Positions 34,773 to 42,748 of a stretch of DNA of 64,000 bases are shown piece by piece (position 1 is the stretch's first letter; each line of letters opens with the position of its first letter). Origin of the DNA: Actinomadura nitritigenes (GTDB taxonomy: Bacteria; Actinomycetota; Actinomycetes; Streptosporangiales; Streptosporangiaceae); contig NZ_JAGEOK010000007.1 in the NCBI RefSeq assembly GCF_017573545.1, positions 62,001-126,000 on the forward strand, in the 5' to 3' direction. Below the pieces are notes generated by a model that saw only the letters and a program-made list of their open reading frames with translations, searched no databases and had not been told where the DNA came from. Both the position numbers and the translations under genes were made by a program.

Positions 34773-35357
34773 ATGTCGGCTTCCGGGTTCGCCTCGGCAC
34801 CGGAGCCCGCGTCCGGATTCGCCCTGGCGTCGGAGCCCCGCCCCGGGTACGTCCCGGGGCCGGACCCCGCCGCCGACCGTCCGCACATGCCCGGTTACGG
34901 GATCAGGGGGCCCGCCGAGGGAAGCGGCCTGCTCCCGTGGTCCTGGGCCGTCGAGCGGCTGCGCGCCGCCCGCAACTTCTGGCTGTGCACCGTCCGGCCG
35001 GACGGCCGCCCCCACGCGATGCCGGTGTGGGGCGCCTGGTCCGGTGAGGCACTGCTGTTCAGCAGCAGCGTCCCGTCCCGCAAGATGGTCAACCTGCGGG
35101 CGAACCCGCAGGTCGTGGTGGCCACGGAGGAGGCGGAGAACCCGGTCGTCCTGGAGGGCCGGGCGGAGGTCCTCACCGAGCCGCGTGACCTCCAGCGCTT
35201 CATCGACCTGGTCAACTCCAAGTACGCGACCCGCTATCGTGTCGATTTCCTGGACCCGGAGGTGAACGCGACCGTCGCGGTGCGGCCACAGAAGGCGTTC
35301 GGGCTGCGTCAGGGAGATTTCACCGGTTCTCCCACCCGGTGGACGTTCGGAGGCTGA
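34773..35357 (+). CDS. PPOX-class (split-barrel flavin/F420) protein
   Basis: 194 residues. A Pro/Ala-rich leader of about 50 residues with imperfect ASGFA/ASEP repeats precedes a split-barrel domain of the pyridoxamine-phosphate-oxidase clan: RNFWLCTVRPDGRPHAMPVW, LLFSSSVPSRKMVNLRANPQ, VVLEGRAEVL. Actinobacterial members commonly bind F420 or FMN; the R-K-x-x-N-L pattern is typical. The substrate is unknown. The ATG has an AGAAGGGAGAG site. Divergent from the Nif3-like operon. Confidence 0.85.
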   Translation: MSASGFASAPEPASGFALASEPRPGYVPGPDPAADRPHMPGYGIRGPAEGSGLLPWSWAVERLRAARNFWLCTVRPDGRPHAMPVWGAWSGEALLFSSSVPSRKMVNLRANPQVVVATEEAENPVVLEGRAEVLTEPRDLQRFIDLVNSKYATRYRVDFLDPEVNATVAVRPQKAFGLRQGDFTGSPTRWTFGG

Positions 35358-35402
35358 ACGCCCGCCGGGATCAATCTGGAGGCTCATCGCGTTGGAGCTT
35401 GT

Positions 35403-35765
35403 GTGAAGTCACCGTTTCGCCGCCGCAAGCGCGTCAAGGGGCGCCCGATGGGCAACCGTCCCGAGCAGGCCGGTCACGAGCCCGTCGACTGGCCCACGGA
35501 GGGCACCGGCCGGTCGACGCTGATGGGCGCCATCCGCGGGGACGGTGAGACCGGCGCCGGCTTCGGCGGCGGCATGTTCGAGGACCTCGCCTCGGCGTTC
35601 GAGGGCTCCAAGAAGGTCAAGCAGGAGGAGCAGCAGCGGCAGAAGGTGCTGCGCCAGGACGACCACGAGCAGGCCGGCGACGGCTCCGCCCGCGACGACC
35701 TGGACTCCGGCAAGATCCGGATCCGCCGCAACGGTCCGATCACCCCGCCGCCCGCGCCCGAGTGA
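35403..35765 (+). CDS. Small basic protein, DUF6191-like
   Basis: 120 residues. A very basic N-terminus (KSPFRRRKRVKGRP) and a Gly-rich middle lead to MFEDLASAFEGSKKVKQEEQ and a C-terminal DDLDSGKIRIRRNG. The last part resembles DUF6191 proteins of actinomycetes, which share a helix-turn then LDSGKV-type strand. Function is unknown. GTG start at 35403. The LexA box lies 15 bases after its stop and belongs to the next gene. Confidence 0.7.
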   Translation: MKSPFRRRKRVKGRPMGNRPEQAGHEPVDWPTEGTGRSTLMGAIRGDGETGAGFGGGMFEDLASAFEGSKKVKQEEQQRQKVLRQDDHEQAGDGSARDDLDSGKIRIRRNGPITPPPAPE

Positions 35766-35780
35766 CCTGTCCGGTTCGGG

Positions 35781-35796
35781 TCGAACATAGGTTCGA
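35781..35796 (+). promoter_or_regulatory. LexA (SOS) box
   Basis: TCGAACATAGGTTCGA, a perfect palindromic match to the actinobacterial SOS box TCGAAC-N4-GTTCGA. A likely -10, TATCGT (35806-35811), follows 9 bases later, placing the box over the -35 region. The next GTG (35818) sits at the expected transcription start, so the message would be leaderless. Confidence 0.85.
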
Positions 35797-35817
35797 ATTC
35801 CGGGTTATCGTGGACGC

Positions 35818-36216
35818 GTGAGCAGCTACGTCCCGCCCGGCTGGCCCTCGCAGGTGCACCCACCGGGCACCGACCGCTTCGAGGACACGGCGATGAGCTG
35901 GCTGCTGGAGCTCGTCCCGCCCGAGTACCGGCGCTACGGCGTGCTGCGCCGGTATCCGATCGCGCTCGCACGGATGGCCCGGCACCACGTCAACGCGTCC
36001 GTCGAAGCAGCCCGCGAGGGGTTCCGCTCCGCCCGCGTCGACCTCGCGGCCCTCGTCCCTCCGCACGGCGTCGAGGCCGTCCTGGAGGCCTACCGCCGCG
36101 AGGGCGCCCGCCTCGTCTCGCTCCTCCAGGCCATCGAGCTGGTCGAGACCGCCCTGCGCGCCCAGGCCGAACCCGACGACCCCGCCCACCGCCGCCCCTT
36201 CACCCCCAAACTCTGA
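35818..36216 (+). CDS. Small helical protein under LexA control, unknown function
   Basis: 132 residues, no family recognised. The protein is soluble and mostly helical: EDTAMSWLLELVPPEYRRYG, VLRRYPIALARMARHHVNAS, VEAVLEAYRREGARLVSLLQ. There is a Pro-rich first segment (VPPGWPSQVHPPG) and a short Pro-rich tail. No membrane helix or Cys. The GTG start lies 22 bases after a perfect LexA box and about 7 after its -10, so it is probably a leaderless SOS-induced gene. It has no cotranscribed neighbour: a 149-base gap with AAAGCGCGC direct repeats follows. Confidence 0.7.
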   Translation: MSSYVPPGWPSQVHPPGTDRFEDTAMSWLLELVPPEYRRYGVLRRYPIALARMARHHVNASVEAAREGFRSARVDLAALVPPHGVEAVLEAYRREGARLVSLLQAIELVETALRAQAEPDDPAHRRPFTPKL

Positions 36217-36365
36217 ATCCGCCATTTTCCCAGATCAGCCACAAAGCGCGCACTCAACCGCACCATCGAAAAGCGCGCGGCGCCAATGACCGTCTAGGCA
36301 CCGCTCTTACGCGCCACTACACTCTCCTGACAAATCTCGTTCCCCCCGAACCACGAGACGAGTCA

Positions 36366-36674
36366 ATGCCCCCACCGCCCGAACTTCAGGAACTGCACGC
36401 CGAGCTGTCCCGAGCCCGGATAACGACCGTGAAGGCCGACGGCCTGGTCACAGCGGAGATCGATGGAAACGGCCGGCTCCTGGACCTGGGCATCGACACG
36501 ACCCGCCTGGACGCGGCCGGGCTCCGGCTCATCGAAGCGGGCATCGTGGAGGCCGTCAACGAAGCCGAAGACCGGTCCGCCGATCTCGAGGCCCGCCTGT
36601 ACGACCGGGCCTTCGGCGGCGAGCGGGCCCTCAGCGGCGAGCGGCCGGATCCGGCCTCGGGAGAGCGAGCGTGA
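36366..36674 (+). CDS. YbaB/EbfC-like protein of an ESX-type cluster (1)
   Basis: 102 residues. The central pattern TVKADGLVTAEIDGNGRLLD, then LGIDTTRLDAAGLRLIEAGI is the YbaB/EbfC fold, in which a beta hairpin is followed by a dimer helix. Actinomycete WXG100 gene clusters often carry such small versions. First gene of a five-gene rightward set, with the stop overlapping the next start (GTGA). Confidence 0.75.
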   Translation: MPPPPELQELHAELSRARITTVKADGLVTAEIDGNGRLLDLGIDTTRLDAAGLRLIEAGIVEAVNEAEDRSADLEARLYDRAFGGERALSGERPDPASGERA

Positions 36675-37039
36675 CGCGTCCCCCGGACGCCGGCGCACGA
36701 GCCCGCGCCGAGCAGCGCCTCGCCGAACTCGCCGAAGCGGAACGGCGGATGCTCGAGACGGAACGGGCCGTGAACGACCACGTCGAACAGCTGTCCGACC
36801 TGGACGCGCGACAGCGCCACGTGCGGATCACCCAGAAGATCCGGCCGGGCCTCGGCACGATCGACGTGGACGGCGACGGCCGGCTCCTGCACGTGTCGCT
36901 CGATCGCGACGGCCTGGTCACTTCGGACCGGAGTCTGGTGGGCCGCCGGATCCTCGACGCGCTGGCGGCCGCCCGCGCCGAGGCGGGCGCCCAGTACAAG
37001 CAGGAGGCCTCTCGCATCGCCCGCCGCAACCGCGTCTGA
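36671..37039 (+). CDS. YbaB/EbfC-like protein of an ESX-type cluster (2)
   Basis: 122 residues. A long N-terminal helix (RAEQRLAELAEAERRMLETE) precedes the hairpin and helix IDVDGDGRLLHVSLDRDGLV, then GRRILDALAAARAEAGAQYK. It is a longer relative of the upstream protein, and the two could form a heterodimer. GTG start is coupled by a 4-base overlap. A ribosome site (AGGAGAGAGG) for the next gene follows its stop. Confidence 0.7.
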   Translation: MTRPPDAGARARAEQRLAELAEAERRMLETERAVNDHVEQLSDLDARQRHVRITQKIRPGLGTIDVDGDGRLLHVSLDRDGLVTSDRSLVGRRILDALAAARAEAGAQYKQEASRIARRNRV

Positions 37040-37058
37040 CAGGAGAGAGGCCCCGAGC

Positions 37059-37799
37059 ATGAGCGCGCCCAGACCACGCCCGAGGCCGGGCCGTCGCGGC
37101 GGGAGTTCGGGCGGCGGCTCCCGCTCGAACGGCGGCGGCACCGCCCCCGCCGCCGAGGAGCCCCAGAGCGGTCCGACCACGGCCACCGTGCTGATCGACA
37201 TCGCCGCCTCCGTCGCGCTCGCCACCGAAGTGGCGAAGGCGTACCGGACCCTGCAGAAGATGAAGCCGAATCCGCGCGCGGTGCGGAAGGCGGCCCAGAA
37301 CTGGTACAAGGCGTCGGCGCACTACCACGAGTCTTTCGATCCGCTGAAGATAACGACCATCCAGCTCGGGGGATACTGGAAAGGCGAAGCGTTCGAGGCG
37401 TTCGACAAGTACATGGAGAACATCGTCCTCGACGCCGCCACCAATATTTCGGAGACCCTGAACGCGATCGGTGATGCGTTGATCGACGTGCACAATCAGG
37501 TCGTCGATCAATACAACGACGGCATGAAGTCCTATCAGGAGACGCTTGACAAGGCCATCGAATACCACATGGACCTGAAGACCCTGGAAGGCGATGCGCA
37601 GGACACGGCGTGGAGCGCGCTGCACGGCGTGCTGAAGCTGTGGATAGACGGCATCTACACAAGAAAGCAGGCCGTCTTCAACATCACCCAGAAGGGCGCC
37701 AGCGCGATGGAGGCCATCAACGGAAAGATCCTGCAACTGGATCCGCCTGCCAAGGCTCCCGCCATCGTCTCGGACAAGGGCAAGTGGACCTATGGCTGA
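37059..37799 (+). CDS. WXG100-superfamily-like protein
   Basis: 246 residues. After a basic Gly/Ser-rich N-terminus and a hydrophobic patch (TVLIDIAASVALATEVAKAY), the rest is long helices around a WXG-like turn, IQLGGYWKGEAFEAFDKYME, near residues 105-124. This is the hallmark of type VII (ESX) substrates, although longer than the usual 100 residues. Codon use is slightly less GC-rich between 37300 and 37700 than in flanking genes, hinting at transfer. No EccC ATPase is present in this window. Confidence 0.75.
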   Translation: MSAPRPRPRPGRRGGSSGGGSRSNGGGTAPAAEEPQSGPTTATVLIDIAASVALATEVAKAYRTLQKMKPNPRAVRKAAQNWYKASAHYHESFDPLKITTIQLGGYWKGEAFEAFDKYMENIVLDAATNISETLNAIGDALIDVHNQVVDQYNDGMKSYQETLDKAIEYHMDLKTLEGDAQDTAWSALHGVLKLWIDGIYTRKQAVFNITQKGASAMEAINGKILQLDPPAKAPAIVSDKGKWTYG

Positions 37800-38403
37800 G
37801 CAGAGCGGCGGCGGCCGGGCCAGAGGCGCGCGGTCTCCCTTTTCCGCACTCGCCGGTGTCATCGTCACGTTCGCCGTCCTGGCCGCCGGCTGCTCGGGTG
37901 AAGGAGATGGCGATTCCCATTCGCCTCCCATGGCCGACACCGGCGCCGAGCTTCCGGACGCGTGCCGGCTCCTCGACGGCGACCTGGTCGACAGGCTGGT
38001 CGGACCGTCCACCATGGCCCGCGAGAAGAACGACGAGGAGCATGCGGACTGCCGCTGGGAGTCCAAGGGCGATCCTTCGCCCGATGCGGGGACACCGAGC
38101 GGGCTGCTCCAGGTGGGCGCCTACACGCAATCGAAACAGGTGCAAGGCGGTCAGAAGTACAACGACGCCAGGATCGCCTACAAGGCCGCTCAGCTCCAGC
38201 GGCCATGCACGCCTCTCCGAATGTCCGCCGATGAGGCGTGCTGGCAGCGCGACGATTCAGGCGTCCACGTCGCGGTGCGCAAGGGATATACGACCGTCAC
38301 CGTCAGATATACGGCCGCGCACTCTCCCGCCTTGGACGAAAGCAAGAAGGAGAAGACGGCCGCCGCGCTGGCGACCGAGGTTCTGGATCATCTCTCCACG
38401 TGA
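37792..38403 (+). CDS. DUF3558-like lipoprotein
   Basis: 203 residues. A signal sequence (ALAGVIVTFAVLAAGC) ends in lipobox LAAGC, so the mature protein is lipid-anchored outside. Four Cys (DACRLL, ADCRWE, RPCTPL, EACWQR) are spaced as in DUF3558 lipoproteins, which often accompany ESX-like genes. The ATG overlaps the WXG-like gene stop by 8 bases. Confidence 0.75.
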   Translation: MAEQSGGGRARGARSPFSALAGVIVTFAVLAAGCSGEGDGDSHSPPMADTGAELPDACRLLDGDLVDRLVGPSTMAREKNDEEHADCRWESKGDPSPDAGTPSGLLQVGAYTQSKQVQGGQKYNDARIAYKAAQLQRPCTPLRMSADEACWQRDDSGVHVAVRKGYTTVTVRYTAAHSPALDESKKEKTAAALATEVLDHLST

Positions 38404-38418
38404 GCGACAAGGACGGCC

Positions 38419-38775
38419 ATGGGCGGATACAGCGTCGAGGGAAAGAAGTACCTGATCGAGGCCGGAGACAAGATCAACGAGGCGGTGAACCTGTGGGTCG
38501 ACGCCTCGGTGAACGTCAATGACTCCTGGTTGGCGAGCGGGGCCCTGAGCGCGTATGGGGAGGCGGCGGAGAGGCGTTATGGGCAGCTCCAGCAGGAGGC
38601 GCTGCGGAGGTTGCAGGCGTCGCAGAATTCTCTGATCGAGACCCGGGAGACGATGTACCAGGTCGCCGGGGTCTACTCCGCGGCCGAGGCCGAGGCGGCG
38701 CGGAAGGCGGCGGAGAAGGCGAGGGAGGCGGGGTTGCGGCATCGGCCCGAACTGGACGGGCCGCGGTACGGGTGA
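38419..38775 (+). CDS. EspC/WXG100-like small helical protein
   Basis: 118 residues. Helical hairpin with a central WLASG turn (VNVNDSWLASGALSAYGEAA), a second long helix (RLQASQNSLIETRETMYQVA) and the YxxxD/E-like VYSAAEAEAARKAAEKAREA end. This matches EspC/DUF2580-type substrates exported by type VII secretion. Last gene of the cluster; convergent with the galactokinase-like gene 19 bases later. Confidence 0.75.
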   Translation: MGGYSVEGKKYLIEAGDKINEAVNLWVDASVNVNDSWLASGALSAYGEAAERRYGQLQQEALRRLQASQNSLIETRETMYQVAGVYSAAEAEAARKAAEKAREAGLRHRPELDGPRYG

Positions 38776-38793
38776 CGGGCGGGTCGCGAGCGG

Positions 38794-39678
38794 TCAGGGG
38801 TGGGGGTCCTCGGCGGCTGCCGGGAGCGCCGTGAGGAGGCGGGGCGGGCGCGGGAGGTCGGGGGTCAGGCGGGCGGTGAGGGCCTCGCGGATCTCCGGGA
38901 GGGCCGTGGTGGGGGTCAGGGCGACGACGCAGGCGCCGATCTTGCGGCCGCCGAGGGCGCCGGCGTCGAGGGCGGTGCGGAGGGCGCGATCGGGGAGCGG
39001 GTCGCCGGGGGTGTGGGCGTCGGTGAGGAGCGGGCCGAGGGCGGACGGGCCGGACGCGCGGAGCGCGGCGGCGGCGCGGGCGGCGGCGCCCGGCGGCGTG
39101 GGGAGGGTGGACGAGTGCCGGGCGCCGAGGTCGACGATCAGGACGCGGAGGTCCGCGGCGGCCAGGTCGAACGGGACGTGTTCGAGGGTGCCGGGCGTGG
39201 TCAGCAGGGCGTGGGCGGCGCGGGCGTGCAGGGCCGCCCGGTAGGCGGGGTGGCCGGTGAAGGGGTGAGGTCCGGCGGGCGGGCCGTGGAGGGCCCGGAG
39301 GGCGAGGAAGGTGGCGGCGGCGGTCTCGGCGCCGGTGAGGAGGCCGGTCTCGAGGGGGATCTCGCGGTTGATCACCAGGCGGGTGCCGGGGGCGGGGTCG
39401 GCGTGGGAGTTCAGGACGGCGGCGGACTCGCGGGCCCAGTGCGGGACGGGCCCGGAGAGGTGCACGACGCCGTCAGCGGGGTGTTTCACCGAGTAGAGGG
39501 ACGGGGCGGCGGACGGATCCGCGGCGACGATGGTGCCCCACGGGAGCGCGATCGTCAGGCCGTCCAGGAGCGGCAGGCCGATGAGGGCGCGGTGCAGCGC
39601 CGCGGGCGGGGAGCCGTGGACGCGTTCGAAGACGTACGCGGTCATGCGGATGTCCGGGGACGTGGCGAGGCCGATCAA
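38794..39678 (-). CDS. Galactokinase-fold (GHMP) protein with altered motifs
   Basis: 294 residues, last gene of the PKS operon. The chain follows galactokinase order: HRALIGLPLLDGLTIALPWG stands where family members have NLIGEHTDYN-type sequence, IPLETGLLTGAETAAATF stands where the ATP-loop PLGAGLSSSAAL is expected, LRVLIVDLGARHSSTLP matches the LLVIDTRAPH region, and GALGGRKIGACVVALTP matches the GARMTGGGFGG motif. The sugar-binding Glu-His-Asp and the P-loop serines are therefore missing. It may be a non-catalytic homologue, or bind another substrate. Start TTG at 39678 overlaps the upstream stop and has GGAAGGA. Confidence 0.65.
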   Translation of the reverse strand: MIGLATSPDIRMTAYVFERVHGSPPAALHRALIGLPLLDGLTIALPWGTIVAADPSAAPSLYSVKHPADGVVHLSGPVPHWARESAAVLNSHADPAPGTRLVINREIPLETGLLTGAETAAATFLALRALHGPPAGPHPFTGHPAYRAALHARAAHALLTTPGTLEHVPFDLAAADLRVLIVDLGARHSSTLPTPPGAAARAAAALRASGPSALGPLLTDAHTPGDPLPDRALRTALDAGALGGRKIGACVVALTPTTALPEIREALTARLTPDLPRPPRLLTALPAAAEDPHP

Positions 39679-40436
39679 ATCTCGTCCTTCCGCGGGTGGC
39701 GCCACGCGGGGCGGTGCCAGGGCGGGGCGTCCTCGACGAGGGTCCGCCACCAGGTGTACGGGGTGAGGACGGGCCGCAGCAGCGCCATGCGGTGCAGGTC
39801 GCGGGGTGAGAGCGGGGTGCCGGCGAAGACGAGGTAGGGCACGGCGCAGTAGGCGATGACGGCGACGGGGCCCCATTGCGGGTCGGAGACGAGCGCGGCG
39901 AGGACGAGCGCCATGGTGAGGATGGAGGGCACCACGGCCTGCGCGAGGGTGACGCCGAGCCCGTGCAGCCACGCCGCTCGTCCCTTGCAGGCGGGGGCGC
40001 GCGGGGTGAGGTGGCAGGGGACGACGACGTGCTCGACGTCGGCGTCGTAGCGCCGGAGGCGCGCCATGGTGCTCGTGTAGTCGCCCGTGTAGGCGTCGTC
40101 CAGGAGTTCGGTGTGGACGACCGCCGCGAATCCCGCGTCGCGGGTATGGCGGAGCATGTCGAGCGCGCGGACGACGGGGAGGTCGGCGGGGACCAGGCCG
40201 AGGACGTCCAGGCCGGTGGCGCGGGCGTGCTCGATGGCGGCGTGCCGGACGTTGGCGGAGATGACGGCGCCGTCGGCGCCGATCACGTCGTATCCGGTGG
40301 ATTCGCGGCGGTCCTCCCAGCTCAGCGGGGCGGTGCGGCGGGGCTGCGGGAGCCCGCGGAACCGCGCCAGGCGGCGGCGGAGCCGCACCGCGTCCGCGAT
40401 GAGGCCCGCCGCCACCAGCGCGGGTACCGCGATCAC
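39675..40436 (-). CDS. Membrane protein of the PKS operon, unknown function
   Basis: 253 residues. The N-terminal hydrophobic segment VIAVPALVAAGLIADAV starts the protein. A soluble part follows (GYDVIGADGAVISANVRHAA; LVPADLPVVRALDMLRHTRD). Two further helices lie near residues 165-210 (GVTLAQAVVPSILTMALVLA; VAVIAYCAVPYLVFAG), then a basic Trp-rich tail. I see no clear family motif. It sits between the glycosyltransferase and the galactokinase-like gene with GTGA and TTGA overlaps, so a role in product assembly or export is likely but unproven. Confidence 0.6.
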   Translation of the reverse strand: MIAVPALVAAGLIADAVRLRRRLARFRGLPQPRRTAPLSWEDRRESTGYDVIGADGAVISANVRHAAIEHARATGLDVLGLVPADLPVVRALDMLRHTRDAGFAAVVHTELLDDAYTGDYTSTMARLRRYDADVEHVVVPCHLTPRAPACKGRAAWLHGLGVTLAQAVVPSILTMALVLAALVSDPQWGPVAVIAYCAVPYLVFAGTPLSPRDLHRMALLRPVLTPYTWWRTLVEDAPPWHRPAWRHPRKDEI

Positions 40437-41656
40437 GCCAGCTTCTCCAGGCGGTCGGCGGCCTCGGCGGCGCCGCCGGCGGCGGCGAAGGAGTCCCGGA
40501 CGGCCTCGGCGGCGGCGCGGTGCGCGTCCCCGGTGAGGACGGTGGCCAGCGCGTCGCGGAGCTCCTCGGCGCGGACCCGGCCGAACCGGACCTGGACGCC
40601 GGCGCCGGCGGCCTCGACCTGCCGGGCGATGACCGGCTGGTCGTCCCGGATCGGCGCGACGACCAGCGGCAGGCCCTGCGCGAGGCTCTCGCAGACGGTG
40701 GTGTGCCCGCCGTGGCAGACGACCGCGGACATCCGCTGCAGCAGCCGGGGCTGCGGGACCTGCGCGCGGACGAGGACGTTCGGCGGCGGGTCGTCGACGG
40801 TCCCGGGCGGGGCGACGAAGACCGCCTGGACGTCCAGGTCGCGGACGGCGTCGGCGGCGACCCGGTGGAACCGTTCCCCGGCGGGCCCGTCGAGGGTGCC
40901 GAGGGTCAGCAGGACGGCGGGCCGGCCGTCCAGCCACTCCCACGGGAACGCGGCGCCCGCCGGGCGGTCGGAGGCCGGGCCGACGAACGCGAAGTGGTCG
41001 GGGAAGAACGAGGTGTCGCCGACGAGCGCGCCGGTGGAGAAGATCAGCACGAGGTGGTCGGAGAACCGCAGGTCGAGCAGGTCCTCGATGCCGTATTCGA
41101 GCTGGAAGTCGCCGATCTGGTCGCGGACCCACCGCTCGACGAGCGGCATCCCGGCGAGCGGCCGGGTGAACTCGGCGGAGGTCGTCGCGGAGGTGGCCCA
41201 CGGGATCTCGCGGTGCCGGGCGGCGACGGGCGCGGCGAGGACGATCTGGTCGCTGATCACGACGTCGGGGCGGAACCGGTCGAGGGCCGTCTCGACGCCG
41301 GGCATCATCGCGCGGCCGAGCGGGACGATGAACTCCTCCCACAGGAACCGCAGGGCGGCGGGGCCGCGGAGGCGCAGCCACTCCTCGCGGGCGGCGGCGA
41401 GCCGCGCGGCGGACGCGTCGTCCTCGGCGGAGAAGATCCGCGCGCCGGCGCGCAGCAGCGGTTCGAGGGTGGCGCGGTGGCCGGTCCAGGCGACGGTGTG
41501 GCCGCGGCGGGCGAGTTCGGCGCCGACCGCGACGGTCGGGGCGACGTGCCCGGCGAGCGGCGGGACGGCGAACAGGAAGCGGCGCTTCGGCGTCTCGGCG
41601 CGCGGGATGCCGGGGGCGCCGAGCAGGGACGGGACCTGCATGCGGCGGCCCTTCAC
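40433..41656 (-). CDS. Family 1 (MGT/UGT-type) glycosyltransferase
   Basis: 407 residues, GT-B fold. The N-terminal half begins RRFLFAVPPLAGHVAPTVAV, with the usual acceptor-side His in the HVAP turn. The C-terminal nucleotide-sugar motif is VVCHGGHTTVCESLAQGLPL followed by VVAPIRDDQPVIARQVEAAG, i.e. HGG...E...P...DQ. Such enzymes add a sugar to a polyketide, terpene or lipid acceptor. The PKS product is the obvious acceptor. Start GTG at 41656 overlaps the upstream stop; the downstream gene overlaps its stop. Confidence 0.9.
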   Translation of the reverse strand: MKGRRMQVPSLLGAPGIPRAETPKRRFLFAVPPLAGHVAPTVAVGAELARRGHTVAWTGHRATLEPLLRAGARIFSAEDDASAARLAAAREEWLRLRGPAALRFLWEEFIVPLGRAMMPGVETALDRFRPDVVISDQIVLAAPVAARHREIPWATSATTSAEFTRPLAGMPLVERWVRDQIGDFQLEYGIEDLLDLRFSDHLVLIFSTGALVGDTSFFPDHFAFVGPASDRPAGAAFPWEWLDGRPAVLLTLGTLDGPAGERFHRVAADAVRDLDVQAVFVAPPGTVDDPPPNVLVRAQVPQPRLLQRMSAVVCHGGHTTVCESLAQGLPLVVAPIRDDQPVIARQVEAAGAGVQVRFGRVRAEELRDALATVLTGDAHRAAAEAVRDSFAAAGGAAEAADRLEKLA

Positions 41657-42474
41657 CGGGCACCTCCGGCGGCGGTGACGTTGACGCGGGTGCCCGCGTG
41701 GTGCGCCAGCCAGGGCAACATGACCTCCAGGAGTTCGGCGGTCCCGTCGCGCAGCACGGTGTGGGCGTGGCCGGTCATGACGTGCAGCGTGCAGCCGGGG
41801 ACGGTGCGCAGCAGCAGCCGCCCGGCCTCGGCGAGGCCGGAGTGCTGCCCGTACACGGCGAGCACGGGGCAGCGGACGGCGGCCAGCTCGGCGGGGCGGA
41901 CGGGTTCGGTGCGGGCCAGGTCGTCGAGCAGGGTGGTGCGGTTGACGAGCGCGTCGGCGGCGGCGACCTGCCGGCCGGTCCTGCGCCATCCGGCGGCGAG
42001 GAGCTGGTCGGCGAGCCGCTCGTACTCCAGGCCCAGCGCGGACGCGGTGAGGGCGTTGAGCAGGCCCTCGGCCCAGCCGTCGTGCTCGGCGGGACCGTAC
42101 GCCTCGATGAGCACGAGCCCGGCGATCCGGTCGGGCCGGGCGAGGGCGGCCTTCAGCGCGATGACGCCGCCGAAGCCGTTGGCGACGAGGTGGACGCGGT
42201 GGTGGCCGAGCGCGTCGAGGATCCCGAACAGGTCCGCGACGGCGTCGTCCGCGCCGTGGCCGTCCGGGGTCAGTTCGGACCGGCCGTGCCCGCGCAGGTC
42301 GTACAGGACGGCGTGGGCGCCGGCCTCCGCGACGGGCCCGGCGATCGTGTAGTAGAAGCTCGACAGGTTGTCGAGGACGAGCCCGTGCAGGAACACGGCG
42401 ACGGGCGCGCCGGGCGCGGGCGGGCCGATGGTCTGCACGTGGAAGCGGACGCCGCGGACGGTGACGTCAGGCAT
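41653..42474 (-). CDS. Alpha/beta-hydrolase-fold protein lacking the catalytic Ser
   Basis: 273 residues. Strands and the oxyanion region (VAVFLHGLVLDNLSSFYYTI) and AVLYDLRGHGRSELT look normal. The nucleophile elbow reads HLVANGFGGVIAL where HLVGHSMGG is expected, so Gly replaces Ser. The acid strand reads VYGQHSGLAE without the usual Asp. The final His is kept (GHAHTVLRDG). Codons at the elbow are clean GCC AAC GGC TTC GGC. It is probably a non-hydrolytic scaffold or product-binding protein. The start overlaps the ACP stop by 8 bases. Confidence 0.85.
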   Translation of the reverse strand: MPDVTVRGVRFHVQTIGPPAPGAPVAVFLHGLVLDNLSSFYYTIAGPVAEAGAHAVLYDLRGHGRSELTPDGHGADDAVADLFGILDALGHHRVHLVANGFGGVIALKAALARPDRIAGLVLIEAYGPAEHDGWAEGLLNALTASALGLEYERLADQLLAAGWRRTGRQVAAADALVNRTTLLDDLARTEPVRPAELAAVRCPVLAVYGQHSGLAEAGRLLLRTVPGCTLHVMTGHAHTVLRDGTAELLEVMLPWLAHHAGTRVNVTAAGGAR

Positions 42475-42748
42475 GGGCGGCCTCCGTGGCGGCGATGTGG
42501 TCCACCAGGTCGCCGACCGTCAGGTCCATGATCTCGTCGAGGTCCATGCCGGCGATGAACGCGGCGAGGTCGACGCCGTCGCCGTAGTGGTCCCGCAGCT
42601 TGTCGGCGAGGGCGACGAACTCGATGCTCTCCAGTCCGAGGTCCTCGTTGAACGAGGTGTCGCGGCCGATCTCCACGTCGAGCAGGAAGTCCTCCCCCAC
42701 GACCTCGGCCAGCATCCGGACGACCTGCGTCAGGGCGTCGTCGCTCAT
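42467..42748 (-). CDS. Discrete acyl carrier protein
   Basis: 93 residues. The phosphopantetheine-attachment motif DLGLESIEFVALADKL carries the modified Ser, in a four-helix ACP layout (starts SDDALTQVVRMLAEVVGEDF). It may accept the chain from the two PKS proteins or carry the finished acyl group to the glycosyltransferase stage. The start overlaps the second PKS stop (ATGA); the tail overlaps the hydrolase-fold gene by 8 bases. Confidence 0.92.
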   Translation of the reverse strand: MSDDALTQVVRMLAEVVGEDFLLDVEIGRDTSFNEDLGLESIEFVALADKLRDHYGDGVDLAAFIAGMDLDEIMDLTVGDLVDHIAATEAAHA

